Assembly (NCBI RefSeq): GCF_000231445.1
Contig: NZ_AGFR01000012.1
Coordinates: 53,799 to 117,798, forward strand
DNA from: Commensalibacter intestini A911
GTDB lineage: Bacteria > Pseudomonadota > Alphaproteobacteria > Acetobacterales > Acetobacteraceae
Direction: 5' to 3'
Length of the DNA stretch: 64,000 nucleotides
The notes below the pieces were generated by a model. It searched no databases. It worked only from the letters and a program-made list of their open reading frames with translations, and was not told the origin of the DNA. Positions 1 through 8,535 of this stretch are shown in pieces (the stretch's first letter is position 1; each line of letters begins with the position of its first letter). Position numbers and translations under genes: made by a program.

Positions 1-2
1 CA

Positions 3-137
3 GAAGCTACTTTTATTACCTCAATGTCAGAGATTAGAAGTTTCTTCAATAATATGACACTTCGAAAAGAATTAGTAAAAAGCGGCTTTAGTATCATCCA
101 AGAGTATCTTTTATTAAATCTTTTATTCTCTCAATAA
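3..137 (+). CDS. C-terminal end of an unidentified protein (partial, cut by window edge)
   Basis: An open frame enters from the left edge and runs 44 codons to a TAA at 135-137; the other two forward frames stop earlier. The peptide end contains RKELVKSGFSIIQEY, which resembles the last helix and strand of many methyltransferase- or glycosyltransferase-like proteins, but this is too short to name. It converges on pgk and shares the hairpin at 178-195 as a terminator. The frame could be chance, as only the end is visible. Confidence 0.45.
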   Translation, partial: EATFITSMSEIRSFFNNMTLRKELVKSGFSIIQEYLLLNLLFSQ

Positions 138-171
138 AAATTTAAAGATATCTAATCAAATGATTTACAAC

Positions 172-201
172 AAAAAAGGACTGAATAATCAGCCCTTTCT
201 T
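172..201. terminator. Bidirectional hairpin terminator between the left-edge gene and pgk
   Basis: Arms GGACTGA (178-184) and TCAGCCC (189-195) pair with one G-U around a 4-nt loop. Six A lie on the left, giving a T run on the minus strand for pgk, and a T-rich stretch lies on the right for the plus strand. Confidence 0.75.
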
Positions 202-207
202 TATATC

Positions 208-1437
208 CTATAGAGGAATGGTCTCTCTCGCTAATGTTGTCAAAGCAATAATACCAGGAAGGGCTTTGCCCTCTAGCCATTCTAGAAATGCTCCACCAGC
301 GGTGGAAACGTAAGACATATCATGGATCACGCCTGCATGTTTCAATGCAGAAACCGTATCACCACCACCAGCAACGCTTTCTAATTTACCAGCTTTGGTT
401 AATTTAGCAGCTTCTTGAGCCACAGCGTTGGTTGCTTTGTCAAACGGAGTGAATTCAAATGCACCCAAAGGACCGTTCCAAACTAAAGTTTTTAGTTCGG
501 TTAATGCTTTATTTAACACTTCAACAGTTTTAGGCCCAACGTCCAAAATCATTTGGTCATCAGGAACTGCGTTCACATCAACAATTTTAGTTGCTGGGTC
601 GTTTTTCAATTCAGCTGCAACAACAACATCCACAGGAAGAAGGATTTTACATCCTTTTTCTTTTGCCTTTGCCATAATTTCACGAGCTGTATCGTGCATT
701 TCTGCTTCTTGTAATGACTTACCAACCTTAACGCCCTGAGCCGCAAGGAAAGTATTTGCCATTGCCCCACCAATAACCAATACATCAACTTTAGCAATCA
801 TATTGGATAAAAGGTCAAGCTTCGTAGAAATTTTTGAACCACCAACAATCGCACCCACTGGACGTTTTGGATTTTCTAATGCACGACCAAGCGCATTCAG
901 TTCATTTTCCATTAAACGACCAGCAAAAGAAGGAAGATATCTTGTAACGCCTTCTGTTGACGCATGTGCACGGTGAGCTGCAGAGAATGCATCATCAACG
1001 TAAATATCTGCCAAAGATGCTAGATCTTGAGATAATGTTGGATCGTTCTTTTCTTCACCAGCATGGAAGCGGGTGTTTTCAAGTAAAAGAACATCGCCGT
1101 CTTTCATTGCATCCACAGCTTTTTGAGCATCTGGACCAATGCAGTTATCAGCAAACGCAACAGGTAACTTCAATACAGAAGCCAATGCTTCGCCAACTGG
1201 ACGTAAAGACATTTCTGGAACCACTTTCCCTTTAGGACGGGCAAAGTGACTACAAACGATAACCTTAGCACCTTTTTTCACTAATTCTTGGATAGTTGGT
1301 ACTAAACGCTCTAATCTTGTTGTATCAGAAATCTTGCCATCATGAGTGGGAACATTTAAGTCCCCACGTAACAAGATTTTTTTACCTTTACAATCAACAA
1401 GATCATCAAGCGTTTTAAACGCTTTTTGATCACCCAT
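208..1437 (-). CDS. pgk: Phosphoglycerate kinase
   Basis: Catalyses the reversible phosphate transfer between 1,3-bisphosphoglycerate and ADP in cytosolic glycolysis and gluconeogenesis. At 409 residues it has the usual length. Visible family motifs are LRGDLNVP near residue 23 (substrate-binding N-domain), SHFARPKG near 63, GGSKISTK near 198, and the GGGDT nucleotide-binding loop near 357. It starts with ATG 2 bp after the stop of gap on the same strand, so the two form a gap-pgk operon. The hairpin at 172-201 ends the unit. Identification is secure. Confidence 0.98.
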   Translation of the reverse strand: MGDQKAFKTLDDLVDCKGKKILLRGDLNVPTHDGKISDTTRLERLVPTIQELVKKGAKVIVCSHFARPKGKVVPEMSLRPVGEALASVLKLPVAFADNCIGPDAQKAVDAMKDGDVLLLENTRFHAGEEKNDPTLSQDLASLADIYVDDAFSAAHRAHASTEGVTRYLPSFAGRLMENELNALGRALENPKRPVGAIVGGSKISTKLDLLSNMIAKVDVLVIGGAMANTFLAAQGVKVGKSLQEAEMHDTAREIMAKAKEKGCKILLPVDVVVAAELKNDPATKIVDVNAVPDDQMILDVGPKTVEVLNKALTELKTLVWNGPLGAFEFTPFDKATNAVAQEAAKLTKAGKLESVAGGGDTVSALKHAGVIHDMSYVSTAGGAFLEWLEGKALPGIIALTTLARETIPL

Positions 1438-1439
1438 GA

Positions 1440-2459
1440 TTATTTGCTTCCTAGGATAACAGCTGTATCAGACATACGGGTTGAGAAACCCCATTCATTG
1501 TCATACCAACCAGCAACGCGGATCATTTTACCACCATCGATGAAACCTGTTTGAGTTGCATCAAATGTAGAAGATACGAATGTGTGGTTAAAATCAGAGC
1601 TTACCAATGGTTCATCATTATAAGCAAGAATACCTTTTAATGCACCTTCAGCAGCTTTTTTGAAATATGCATTTAATTCTTCGATTGAACCAGGGATTTT
1701 GGTTGGAACGAATTCTAATGCAACATAAGAAACGTTAGGGGTTGGAACGCGAATAGCAATCCCATCCAATTTTCCTTTTAATTCAGGAATAACAAGAGCT
1801 ACAGCTTTTGCTGCACCAGTTGTTGTTGGGATAATATTTTGAGCAGCTGCACGTGCACGATGTAAATCTTTGTGTAATGTATCAACTGTACGTTGGTCAC
1901 CAGTATAAGAGTGAATGGTGATCATGCTACCGAATTCAATACCAACTGTGTCTTGAAGCACTTTAGCAATAGGAGCAAGACAGTTTGTTGTACAAGAAGC
2001 GTTAGAAATAACGGTCATATCGCCTGTGATAACTTGTTGGTTAACACCATAAACAACAGTTGCATCAACTTCTTTACCAGGTGCAGAAATCAATACTTTA
2101 CGAGCACCTGCTTTTAAAAGTTCACTAGCAGCAGCTTTGGTTGTAAATAGACCTGTACATTCCATAGCAACATCCACACCTTGTAAAGGTAGTTTGCTTG
2201 GATCTCTTTCTGCAGTAATTTTGATTGGGCCAAAAGTTTTACCTGCATGTTTAATGGTCATGGTGTTATTTTCGACTGTAATATCTGCAGGAAGACGACC
2301 ATGAACGGTATCGTATTTTAATAGATGTGCATTTGCTTCTGCACTACCAAGGTCGTTAATCAAAACAACTTCTACGTCTGTACGACCTTTTTCAATGATA
2401 CTACGTAATACTAAACGACCAATACGACCAAAACCGTTAATTGCAACTTTAATAGCCAT
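1440..2459 (-). CDS. gap: Type I glyceraldehyde-3-phosphate dehydrogenase
   Basis: Oxidises glyceraldehyde-3-phosphate to 1,3-bisphosphoglycerate, the step before Pgk. The 339-residue protein starts with the Rossmann motif NGFGRIGR (8-15) and has the catalytic ASCTTNC motif with Cys156. The acidic residue in the INDLG stretch after the second beta strand suggests NAD rather than NADP preference (inference). An AAGGAG-like ribosome site lies just upstream (minus strand, about 2470). It is first in the gap-pgk operon; a TTGACA -35 lies about 210 bp upstream with an operator-like sequence next to it. Confidence 0.98.
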   Translation of the reverse strand: MAIKVAINGFGRIGRLVLRSIIEKGRTDVEVVLINDLGSAEANAHLLKYDTVHGRLPADITVENNTMTIKHAGKTFGPIKITAERDPSKLPLQGVDVAMECTGLFTTKAAASELLKAGARKVLISAPGKEVDATVVYGVNQQVITGDMTVISNASCTTNCLAPIAKVLQDTVGIEFGSMITIHSYTGDQRTVDTLHKDLHRARAAAQNIIPTTTGAAKAVALVIPELKGKLDGIAIRVPTPNVSYVALEFVPTKIPGSIEELNAYFKKAAEGALKGILAYNDEPLVSSDFNHTFVSSTFDATQTGFIDGGKMIRVAGWYDNEWGFSTRMSDTAVILGSK

Positions 2460-2642
2460 GATAATTAAATCTCCTTAAGATATATCACGTTACTCAGAAC
2501 TTAAATATGTTCCGTAACTTATTAAGCCTTCTACATCATACTCGATTTTTGAAAATCAGTCACAATTTTTTGATGACTATATCTTTAAAAAACTGTGTAT
2601 CCTATTATGAAAAGAATCTGTTTGATTTTCTAAATATTGCTA

Positions 2643-2671
2643 ATGTGAAAACGTTATCGAGCCCTTGTCAA
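2643..2671 (-). promoter_or_regulatory. Possible gap promoter with LacI-type operator-like dyad
   Basis: On the minus strand there is a perfect TTGACA (-35) at 2671-2666. At 17-18 bp spacing only a weak -10 (TCACAT or CACATT) is present. Between them lies GTGAAAACGTTATC (2645-2658), an imperfect dyad centred on CG that resembles LacI/GalR family operators. The transcript leader would be about 180 nt. Promoter function and repressor are inference. Confidence 0.4.
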
Positions 2672-2883
2672 TATTTTTTTTATTAAGCAACAAAATTAAA
2701 TATATTCTCTATATCTACATCATATTTTTTATAGATATAAGATTGTATAAATTTTTATAGTTTCTTATAATGGAAAATCTGTGTTTATTTTCCCCTACTC
2801 CTTTTAAAATTTTCAATTTTCATTGAATTTTACAGACAATATTCTTATGAATATGATAAAAACGAAAAATCTAAATTCGTCCC

Positions 2884-2905
2884 TAAATAAAACTTGTTTT
2901 ATTTA
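2884..2905. repeat. Perfect 22-bp palindrome upstream of a lipoprotein gene
   Basis: Arms TAAATAAAAC (2884-2893) and GTTTTATTTA (2896-2905) are exact inverted repeats separated by TT. It sits 43 bp before the ATG at 2949. It has no T tract beyond its own arm, so an operator seems more likely than a terminator. Confidence 0.5.
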
Positions 2906-2948
2906 AGAGAAGCTCTTTCATAAAGACCGTTTGTAAATAGTATAAAAT

Positions 2949-3398
2949 ATGACCCGTTACTCTAAGACTTTTATTGTTGTAAGCAGCCTTTTGGCACTAA
3001 ATGCCTGTAAGCTGGTCGATCAAAGAACATTTAATCCTAGTGCTGGACGTAGACCTGTTCCTTATGTTCCTCCTGCACCTCCTGCACCACCACCTCCTGC
3101 ACCTCCAATTGAAATTGTTCAAGGCACACCAGGGGAACAATGGGCTAAACCACTAACAACTCTGGTCAAAGACGCATTAAAAAGAAAACCGGATGCTATG
3201 TTCTTAGTAACGATTGTTACCCCTATTTCTGAGGCACCTGCGACACAACAAGAAGCCATGCAAAAAACAATTCAAGAAAATGGCCAAGATGTTGCACAAG
3301 CCATTATCAAGGCTGGTGCCAGACCTGAACAAATTCTAATGTCTGCAAAAGCAGACGGTTCCGTTCAAAAAAATGTCGTTCAAGTGAATATAAAATAA
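2949..3398 (+). CDS. Small proline-rich lipoprotein, possible degenerate OmpA-like fold
   Basis: 149 residues. The N-terminus is a lipoprotein signal with lipobox LNAC (Cys20), so it is probably exported and lipid-anchored. Residues about 38-54 form a Pro/Ala-rich linker. The rest (about 60-149) has an alternating beta/alpha look, with a helix containing DVAQAIIKAGARPEQI that resembles the second helix of OmpA C-terminal domains; the lipoprotein at 51573 has a similar end. No clear Shine-Dalgarno precedes the ATG. It is followed by its own terminator and then hemA. Function unknown; a cell-envelope role is inference. Confidence 0.75.
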   Translation: MTRYSKTFIVVSSLLALNACKLVDQRTFNPSAGRRPVPYVPPAPPAPPPPAPPIEIVQGTPGEQWAKPLTTLVKDALKRKPDAMFLVTIVTPISEAPATQQEAMQKTIQENGQDVAQAIIKAGARPEQILMSAKADGSVQKNVVQVNIK

Positions 3399-3424
3399 AA
3401 TACTATTTAAAAAACAATAAAGAG

Positions 3425-3460
3425 GCCTAAATTCTGTCAATATAGATTTAGGCTTTCTTT
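3425..3460 (+). terminator. Hairpin terminator after the lipoprotein gene
   Basis: Arms GCCTAAAT (3425-3432) and ATTTAGGC (3446-3453) are exact complements and are followed by TTTCTTT. It lies between the lipoprotein gene and hemA, so hemA should have its own promoter or depend on read-through. Confidence 0.75.
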
Positions 3461-3494
3461 CTATTTATTATCGTTTTTTTAGGAGCAACTTTCA

Positions 3495-4712
3495 GTGACT
3501 GACCAAGTAGAATCTGCACATCCTTTTTATGCATATTGCCAAAACGCATTACAAGAAATTGAACAACAAGGGCGTTATCGCAGATTTACCTCGTTAAGCA
3601 GACGCTCTGCCAGCTATCCTGTTTATGACAAAGGTAACTTAGAGCAGCAAGAAAAACCTGTTGTGGTATGGTCTTCAAATGACTATTTAGGCATGGGTGT
3701 TGAACCTGAAGTCATGAATGCTGCTATTAATGCCGTCAAAGAATATGGCGCTGGGGCTGGTGGAACACGTAATATCGCAGGCACGCATCCTTTACACGTT
3801 GCTTTAGAAGCTGAGCTTGCAGACTTACATGGTAAAGAAGCTGGTTTATTATTTGTCTCTGGATATGTTTCTAATCAAGCCAGTTTACAAACAATTTTAG
3901 CCAGTATGTCTGGCGGTTGGATTACCTTTTCAGATCAACAAAATCACGCATCAATGATTGCAGGTATTAAAGGTGCTAAACAATCAGAATGTATTATTTT
4001 CAAACATAATGATTTAAAAGATCTAGAGGAAAAACTTGCAGCAGCCCCTGCCTCTGCTCCTAAATTAATCGCTTTTGAAAGCGTTTACTCTATGGATGGC
4101 GATATTGCTGATATTGGTGCAATATGTGCTCTTGCTCGCAAATATAATGCCTTAACGTATCTCGATGAAGTTCATGCCGTTGGCTTATATGGTGAACAAG
4201 GTGGTGGGGTTTCTCAAAGAGACAATGTTGCTGATCAAGTCGATATTATCGAAGGCACTTTAGCCAAAGGATTTGGTGTTCATGGTGGCTATGTGACTGC
4301 TAAAAAAGAAATTATTGAATATCTTAGATTAGCTGCTTCTGGCTTTATTTTTACAACAGCTTTACCACCATCCATCGTCGCGCCAGCATTAGCAAGTGTT
4401 CGTTTGGCTCGTCAACAAAATTGGCGCCGTGAAAAACTTTTTGAACGTGTGCATACGTTCCAAAAGAAATTAAAAGAAGCTGGTATCCCTTATTTACAAA
4501 CCGAAAGCCATATTGTGCCTGTCATGATTGGTGATGCAGAACGTTGTAAAGAAATTAGCAAACGTTTATTGGAAGAATTCTCTTTATATGCAACGCCAAT
4601 TAACTATCCAACGGTTCCAAAAGGCACCGAAAGACTACGCTTAACCCCTAATCCTTTTCATACAGATGCTATGATGGATGATATGGTTCAAGCATTAAAA
4701 TCTCTCTTATAA
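3495..4712 (+). CDS. hemA: 5-aminolevulinate synthase
   Basis: Pyridoxal-phosphate enzyme that condenses glycine and succinyl-CoA to 5-aminolevulinate, the first step of haem (and corrin) synthesis in alphaproteobacteria. The 405-residue length is typical. Visible are the SNDYLGMG motif near residue 60, SGYVSN near 123, DEVHAVGLYG near 226 and the PLP lysine in TLAKGFG (Lys258). The start is GTG, supported by AGGAG at 3481-3485 ten bases upstream. It also feeds the corrin ring used by the cob genes at 20-25 kb. Confidence 0.97.
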   Translation: MTDQVESAHPFYAYCQNALQEIEQQGRYRRFTSLSRRSASYPVYDKGNLEQQEKPVVVWSSNDYLGMGVEPEVMNAAINAVKEYGAGAGGTRNIAGTHPLHVALEAELADLHGKEAGLLFVSGYVSNQASLQTILASMSGGWITFSDQQNHASMIAGIKGAKQSECIIFKHNDLKDLEEKLAAAPASAPKLIAFESVYSMDGDIADIGAICALARKYNALTYLDEVHAVGLYGEQGGGVSQRDNVADQVDIIEGTLAKGFGVHGGYVTAKKEIIEYLRLAASGFIFTTALPPSIVAPALASVRLARQQNWRREKLFERVHTFQKKLKEAGIPYLQTESHIVPVMIGDAERCKEISKRLLEEFSLYATPINYPTVPKGTERLRLTPNPFHTDAMMDDMVQALKSLL

Positions 4713-4722
4713 AAATAAAAAA

Positions 4723-4755
4723 AGCGATTATACCCCAAAGTATAATCGCTTTTTT
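4723..4755. terminator. Bidirectional terminator between hemA and the DsbA-like gene
   Basis: Arms AGCGATTATAC (4723-4733) and GTATAATCGCT (4740-4750) are perfectly complementary around a 6-nt loop. An A run precedes and a T run follows, so it serves both converging genes. Confidence 0.9.
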
Positions 4756-4784
4756 AAAACTTATTTTATTTATTAAGTTTTTAC

Positions 4785-5564
4785 TTATTTATCAGATGCT
4801 TTGTTTTGAATAATTGTTTTTAAAGTATCATAACTCACAGCACCTGGAATGATTTTAGAAACATTGATAACCAATGCAGGTGTTCCATCGATTCCTAAAT
4901 CACGCAATAATTTTACATTATCTTCTAATGCTTGCGTAATAGAAGCAGCTTTCATATCTTGAATTAAACGATCACCATCAAGCTTTTGTTGATTAGCAAT
5001 TGTTTTAATCGTGTCTTCCGTAATTTCCTCTTTAGAATCCATAATGGCTTTCATCATTACAACGTAACCATTTTGACGCGCAGCTGCTGTAATTGCTTTG
5101 GCTTGGAGAACACTATTCTCTCCAAGAATTGGAACAATTTTAAAGATTACCTTTACATTTTTATCATCTTTAACTAACTGAATAAGTTCTGGAAGAACTT
5201 TTTTACAGTAAGGGCAGCGAGGATCAAAGAATTCTACAATAACATTCTTTGCATCTGGATTTCCGATAAATCCATCAGTTGGTAAAACATTATTTAAAAC
5301 ATTTTTCTTATCAGCAAGTGTTTTTGTTGCAGATTCTGCTTTTTGTTGAGTTCTTGCTTTTTGTGCTGCAATAACCGCATCTTCTAAAATCGTTGGATCA
5401 TTTTTTAATGCATCCCGAACAATAGAAACAATTTCTTTACGTTGTTGTGGGGTGAACTGATCGGTGCTTTGAGCATGACCAGATAATGGCATAAAAAATA
5501 CACCTGCTAATAAAGTGAACGCCAAAGGTAAATGCAAATTGCGCTGAAATAGCGACTTTGTCAT
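4785..5564 (-). CDS. DsbA-family thiol-disulfide protein, exported
   Basis: 259 residues with a Sec signal peptide (hydrophobic about 12-29, cleavage near AQS at 31-33). An N-terminal helical region (about 36-80) of the type seen in Com1/ScsC-like DsbA proteins is followed by a thioredoxin fold. The redox motif is CPYC (117-120) and the cis-proline loop is GTPALV (about 225-230). It probably oxidises or isomerises disulfides in periplasmic proteins; which activity cannot be told from sequence. It is a single gene, divergent from the gamma-glutamyltransferase-like gene. Confidence 0.9.
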   Translation of the reverse strand: MTKSLFQRNLHLPLAFTLLAGVFFMPLSGHAQSTDQFTPQQRKEIVSIVRDALKNDPTILEDAVIAAQKARTQQKAESATKTLADKKNVLNNVLPTDGFIGNPDAKNVIVEFFDPRCPYCKKVLPELIQLVKDDKNVKVIFKIVPILGENSVLQAKAITAAARQNGYVVMMKAIMDSKEEITEDTIKTIANQQKLDGDRLIQDMKAASITQALEDNVKLLRDLGIDGTPALVINVSKIIPGAVSYDTLKTIIQNKASDK

Positions 5565-5606
5565 TAAAAATCTCCATGAAATGAAAAGTAAATTTATTTT
5601 AAGTTA

Positions 5607-5644
5607 TTATAACATTATACAGGATAATAGTTGTTATGTTATAA
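5607..5644. repeat. Inverted repeat in the divergent DsbA-like / GGT-like promoter region
   Basis: TTATAACAT (5607-5615) and ATGTTATAA (5636-5644) are exact inverted repeats 20 bp apart, between two divergent genes of envelope proteins. It could be a shared operator or only AT-rich chance. Confidence 0.35.
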
Positions 5645-5740
5645 AAAAAAACTTATCAATAGAATTACTATTTGTATTTACTGGTTCTAGTAAAAGTAAA
5701 AGCTTTATTTTTATCTGGTTATTCATCGGAGAGCAACCGC

Positions 5741-7273
5741 GTGTCTAAGCGTCATCATACCTTGTATAGTCATTATTTTTTAAAAGGTTGTACCTTCTTA
5801 AAACAACCTGTTTCTTCTACTCAACTCAACAGTAGCTGGCTTAAAAAAGCGAGTAAGATAGCATTATCTTCTATCGTGGCGTTCTCAGTTACCGCTTGTG
5901 GCGATGGAAAAACTGGCCATCAATCTTTAAAAAATAAAGCAATGCAAGATCGAATCACTGGATATGTTGGCAGTATTTCAGCTGATGAACCCCAAGCAGC
6001 AATGATTGCACGTGATGTTCTAATCAGAGGCGGAAATGCAGCTGATGCAGCGACTGCACTAGGATTTGCATTAACTGTCACCTTGCCTTCTCGTGCTTCA
6101 TTAGGCGGTGGCGGAGCATGTGTGGCTTATCGTCCAGGGAAACCTGCTGAATCTTTCCTTTTCCTTCCTCAACCTGGGGCCGCAACTCAAGGAAAAACAG
6201 ACCGTCCTGCTGCAATTCCGATGATGGCTCGAGGATTATATTTGCTACAAGCAAGCAATGGCAAAGCTGATATTAACGATATTCTACAAGTTACCAGTAA
6301 CTTAGCAGGAAATGGTGTGACCGTTTCTGATATCTTTGCAAGCGATCTAGCTGCCGTACAAGGCCCATTATTCCAAGATCCTGCAATGCAAAGACTATTT
6401 ACTCGCAGAGATGGGGCAACCTTACAATCTGGTGACACATTAATCCAACCTCGCTTGAAAATTATTTATGATCGTCTGACAACTGCAGGAATTTCAGATT
6501 TATATGTCGGCTCTTTAGCACACAGTTATATCCTTGGTGCTCAAGCTGCTGGTGGTGGATTAAATGGTGCTGACTTCAGAAATGCTTTACCTGTCGCAGC
6601 TCCAGCTTTATCAATTTCCCTTCCAAACAAAGAAACCCTTTATCTTGTTTCTCCTCCAGCTGATGGTGGTCTAGGCATGGGGATGGCTTGGAAAACACAA
6701 GGAAACGCTTTAACAACCTCTCAAGGAACAGTTGCAAAATGGCGTGCTAATAACCCAACCAAATTTGATAAACAAGATATTCTAGCTCAAGAAGAAAAAG
6801 CACAATCTTTATTAAATAACGGTCAAGCTGGAAACGGAACTTTACCTTCATTACCAGCATCAACCTCCTTTACTGTTGTCGACAGAGACGGTGAAGCTGT
6901 CTCTTGTGCATTAACGATGAATAACCTTTTTGGAACAGGGCGTATTGCAGGAACCACTGGCATTGTAATGGCAGCATCTCCAAACTCTGCACCACAACCT
7001 TTATTAACCGCAGCAATCGTTACGTATAAAAATCGCTTCCTTGCAGCAATTGGTGCATCTGGACAAAATGATGCCGCAGCCGCTGGTGCAGAAGCATTAA
7101 GCAACTTGCTTAATTCTGGTAAAAACAAAGAAAATTCAGCCATCGCGCATCCAAACACATCTCAAGGACGTGTTAATGCTGTTTACTGCCAAGATGGACT
7201 TCCGGGAGATACCGATAAATGCCGTGCTTATACAGATCCTCAAGGTGCAGGACTTGCTCTTAGCAAAAGATAA
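5741..7273 (+). CDS. Diverged gamma-glutamyltransferase-like lipoprotein
   Basis: About 510 residues from GTG 5741. I chose this start because GGAGAG (5728-5733) lies 7 bp before it; an in-frame TTG at 5672 has no such site. A lipoprotein signal ends in the lipobox VTAC about 55 residues in. The fold is the GGT/Ntn-hydrolase type: GGNAADAATALGFAL and LGGGG match the large subunit, STSFTVVDRDG and FGTGRIAG match the start of the small subunit. The residue aligned with the catalytic Thr391 of E. coli GGT is Ser374. The family's DFRE arginine, the MDD aspartate, the paired SS and the GSPGG loop are not found. It may be a non-canonical amidase or an inactive relative. Confidence 0.75.
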   Translation: MSKRHHTLYSHYFLKGCTFLKQPVSSTQLNSSWLKKASKIALSSIVAFSVTACGDGKTGHQSLKNKAMQDRITGYVGSISADEPQAAMIARDVLIRGGNAADAATALGFALTVTLPSRASLGGGGACVAYRPGKPAESFLFLPQPGAATQGKTDRPAAIPMMARGLYLLQASNGKADINDILQVTSNLAGNGVTVSDIFASDLAAVQGPLFQDPAMQRLFTRRDGATLQSGDTLIQPRLKIIYDRLTTAGISDLYVGSLAHSYILGAQAAGGGLNGADFRNALPVAAPALSISLPNKETLYLVSPPADGGLGMGMAWKTQGNALTTSQGTVAKWRANNPTKFDKQDILAQEEKAQSLLNNGQAGNGTLPSLPASTSFTVVDRDGEAVSCALTMNNLFGTGRIAGTTGIVMAASPNSAPQPLLTAAIVTYKNRFLAAIGASGQNDAAAAGAEALSNLLNSGKNKENSAIAHPNTSQGRVNAVYCQDGLPGDTDKCRAYTDPQGAGLALSKR

Positions 7274-7298
7274 AAAAATATAATTTTATGATGTATTC

Positions 7299-7335
7299 AA
7301 ATGTCATTTTCAGTAGAATGGAAATGACATTTTTT
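7299..7335 (+). terminator. Hairpin terminator after the GGT-like gene
   Basis: Arms AAATGTCATTT (7299-7309) and AAATGACATTT (7322-7332) pair perfectly and end in a T run. It separates the GGT-like gene from recA. Confidence 0.85.
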
Positions 7336-7406
7336 ATAATAGCCCTGCGTAAAAACAAGCGCATAACATCACTAACGGTTTATAACAAAAAGAGAGTTTG
7401 TAACAA

Positions 7407-8447
7407 ATGGATAAAAATAAAGCATTAGATGGCGCTTTGGCACAAATAGAACGTGCTTTTGGTAAAGGCTCCATTATGAAAATGGGCGAAAGACCCTCTA
7501 TTCAAGTCGAAACCATTTCAACAGGATCTATTGGATTAGACATTGGCTTGGGAATTGGTGGCGTTCCCAGAGGACGTGTTGTTGAGATTTATGGCCCAGA
7601 AAGCTCTGGTAAAACAACAATGGCATTGCATATCATTGCAGAAGCTCAAAAAATGGGTGGCACCTGTGCATTCATTGATGCCGAACATGCGTTAGATCCT
7701 GGTTACGCACGCAAATTAGGCGTAGATATCGATAACCTTTTGATCTCTCAACCAGATGCTGGCGAACAAGCATTGGAAATCGTTGACACATTGGTAAGAT
7801 CGGGCGCAATTGATGTTCTCGTTGTTGATAGTGTTGCAGCCTTAGTGCCTCGTGCAGAGTTAGAAGGCGATATGGGCGACAGTCACGTTGGCCTTCATGC
7901 ACGTTTAATGAGCCAAGCGCTTAGAAAATTAACAGGTTCTGTCTCTCGTTCAAATACTTGTTTAGTTTTCTTAAACCAAATTCGTCAAAAAATTGGCGTG
8001 ATGTTTGGTTCTCCTGAAACGACAACAGGTGGAAACGCACTTAAATTCTATGCGTCTGTTCGTATGGATATCCGCCGTATCGGTCAGGTCAAAGATAAAG
8101 AAGAAATCTCTGGAAATCAAACTCGCGTTAAAATCGTAAAAAACAAAATGGCACCTCCTTTCCGTCAAGTTGAATTCGATATTATGTATGGAGAAGGAAT
8201 CAGTAAAACAGGCGAGCTCATTGATTTGGGCGTCAAAGCTGGAATCGTTGAAAAAGCTGGCTCTTGGTTTTCTTGTGATGGTCAACGTATTGGACAAGGC
8301 CGTGAAAACGTTAAACAGTTCCTACGTGAAAATCCTGAAGTTGCACAAAGCATAGAACAACGTATTCGTGAACAATCAGGTATTGTCAATGATGCAATGA
8401 TGACGAATGATATTGATGATGCTCAAGACGATCTATTAACAGAATAA
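7407..8447 (+). CDS. recA: Recombinase A
   Basis: ATP-dependent DNA strand-exchange protein for homologous recombination and SOS induction. It is 346 residues long, as usual. Walker A is GPESSGKT (63-70); VVDSVAAL near 140 is Walker B; the NQIR stretch near 190 and the acidic C-terminus (DIDDAQDD) are typical. A purine-rich AAGAGAG lies about 12 bp before the ATG. I see no GTTC-N7-GTTC SOS box in 7336-7406, so the LexA site is absent, diverged or unrecognised. It is monocistronic, ended by the hairpin at 8495-8520. Confidence 0.98.
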   Translation: MDKNKALDGALAQIERAFGKGSIMKMGERPSIQVETISTGSIGLDIGLGIGGVPRGRVVEIYGPESSGKTTMALHIIAEAQKMGGTCAFIDAEHALDPGYARKLGVDIDNLLISQPDAGEQALEIVDTLVRSGAIDVLVVDSVAALVPRAELEGDMGDSHVGLHARLMSQALRKLTGSVSRSNTCLVFLNQIRQKIGVMFGSPETTTGGNALKFYASVRMDIRRIGQVKDKEEISGNQTRVKIVKNKMAPPFRQVEFDIMYGEGISKTGELIDLGVKAGIVEKAGSWFSCDGQRIGQGRENVKQFLRENPEVAQSIEQRIREQSGIVNDAMMTNDIDDAQDDLLTE

Positions 8448-8494
8448 TTATTCACATATAAAGTGACGGTATCATCTGCTGTTATATATAAAAA

Positions 8495-8523
8495 AAGCCG
8501 ACAAATTAAATTGTCGGCTTTTT
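8495..8523. terminator. Bidirectional terminator between recA and ftsY
   Basis: Arms AAGCCGACAA (8495-8504) and TTGTCGGCTT (8511-8520) are perfect complements around a 6-nt loop, with A run on the left and T run on the right. Confidence 0.9.
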
Positions 8524-8535
8524 ATTTAAATTAAA

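Larger units (their letters stand above)
2460..2948. other. 489-bp AT-rich divergent intergenic region
   Basis: Separates gap (minus) from the lipoprotein gene (plus). I see no gene in it. It holds a likely gap promoter around 2643-2671 and a perfect 22-bp palindrome at 2884-2905 on the lipoprotein side. The middle part, about 2690-2870, is mostly A/T with no structure I can defend. Confidence 0.7.

Noticed and set aside
7336..7406. Alphaproteobacterial SOS box upstream of recA
   Set aside because: No GTTC-N7-GTTC is present; only a loose GTTTATAAC/GTTTGTAAC pair near the ribosome site, which I cannot support as a LexA site.
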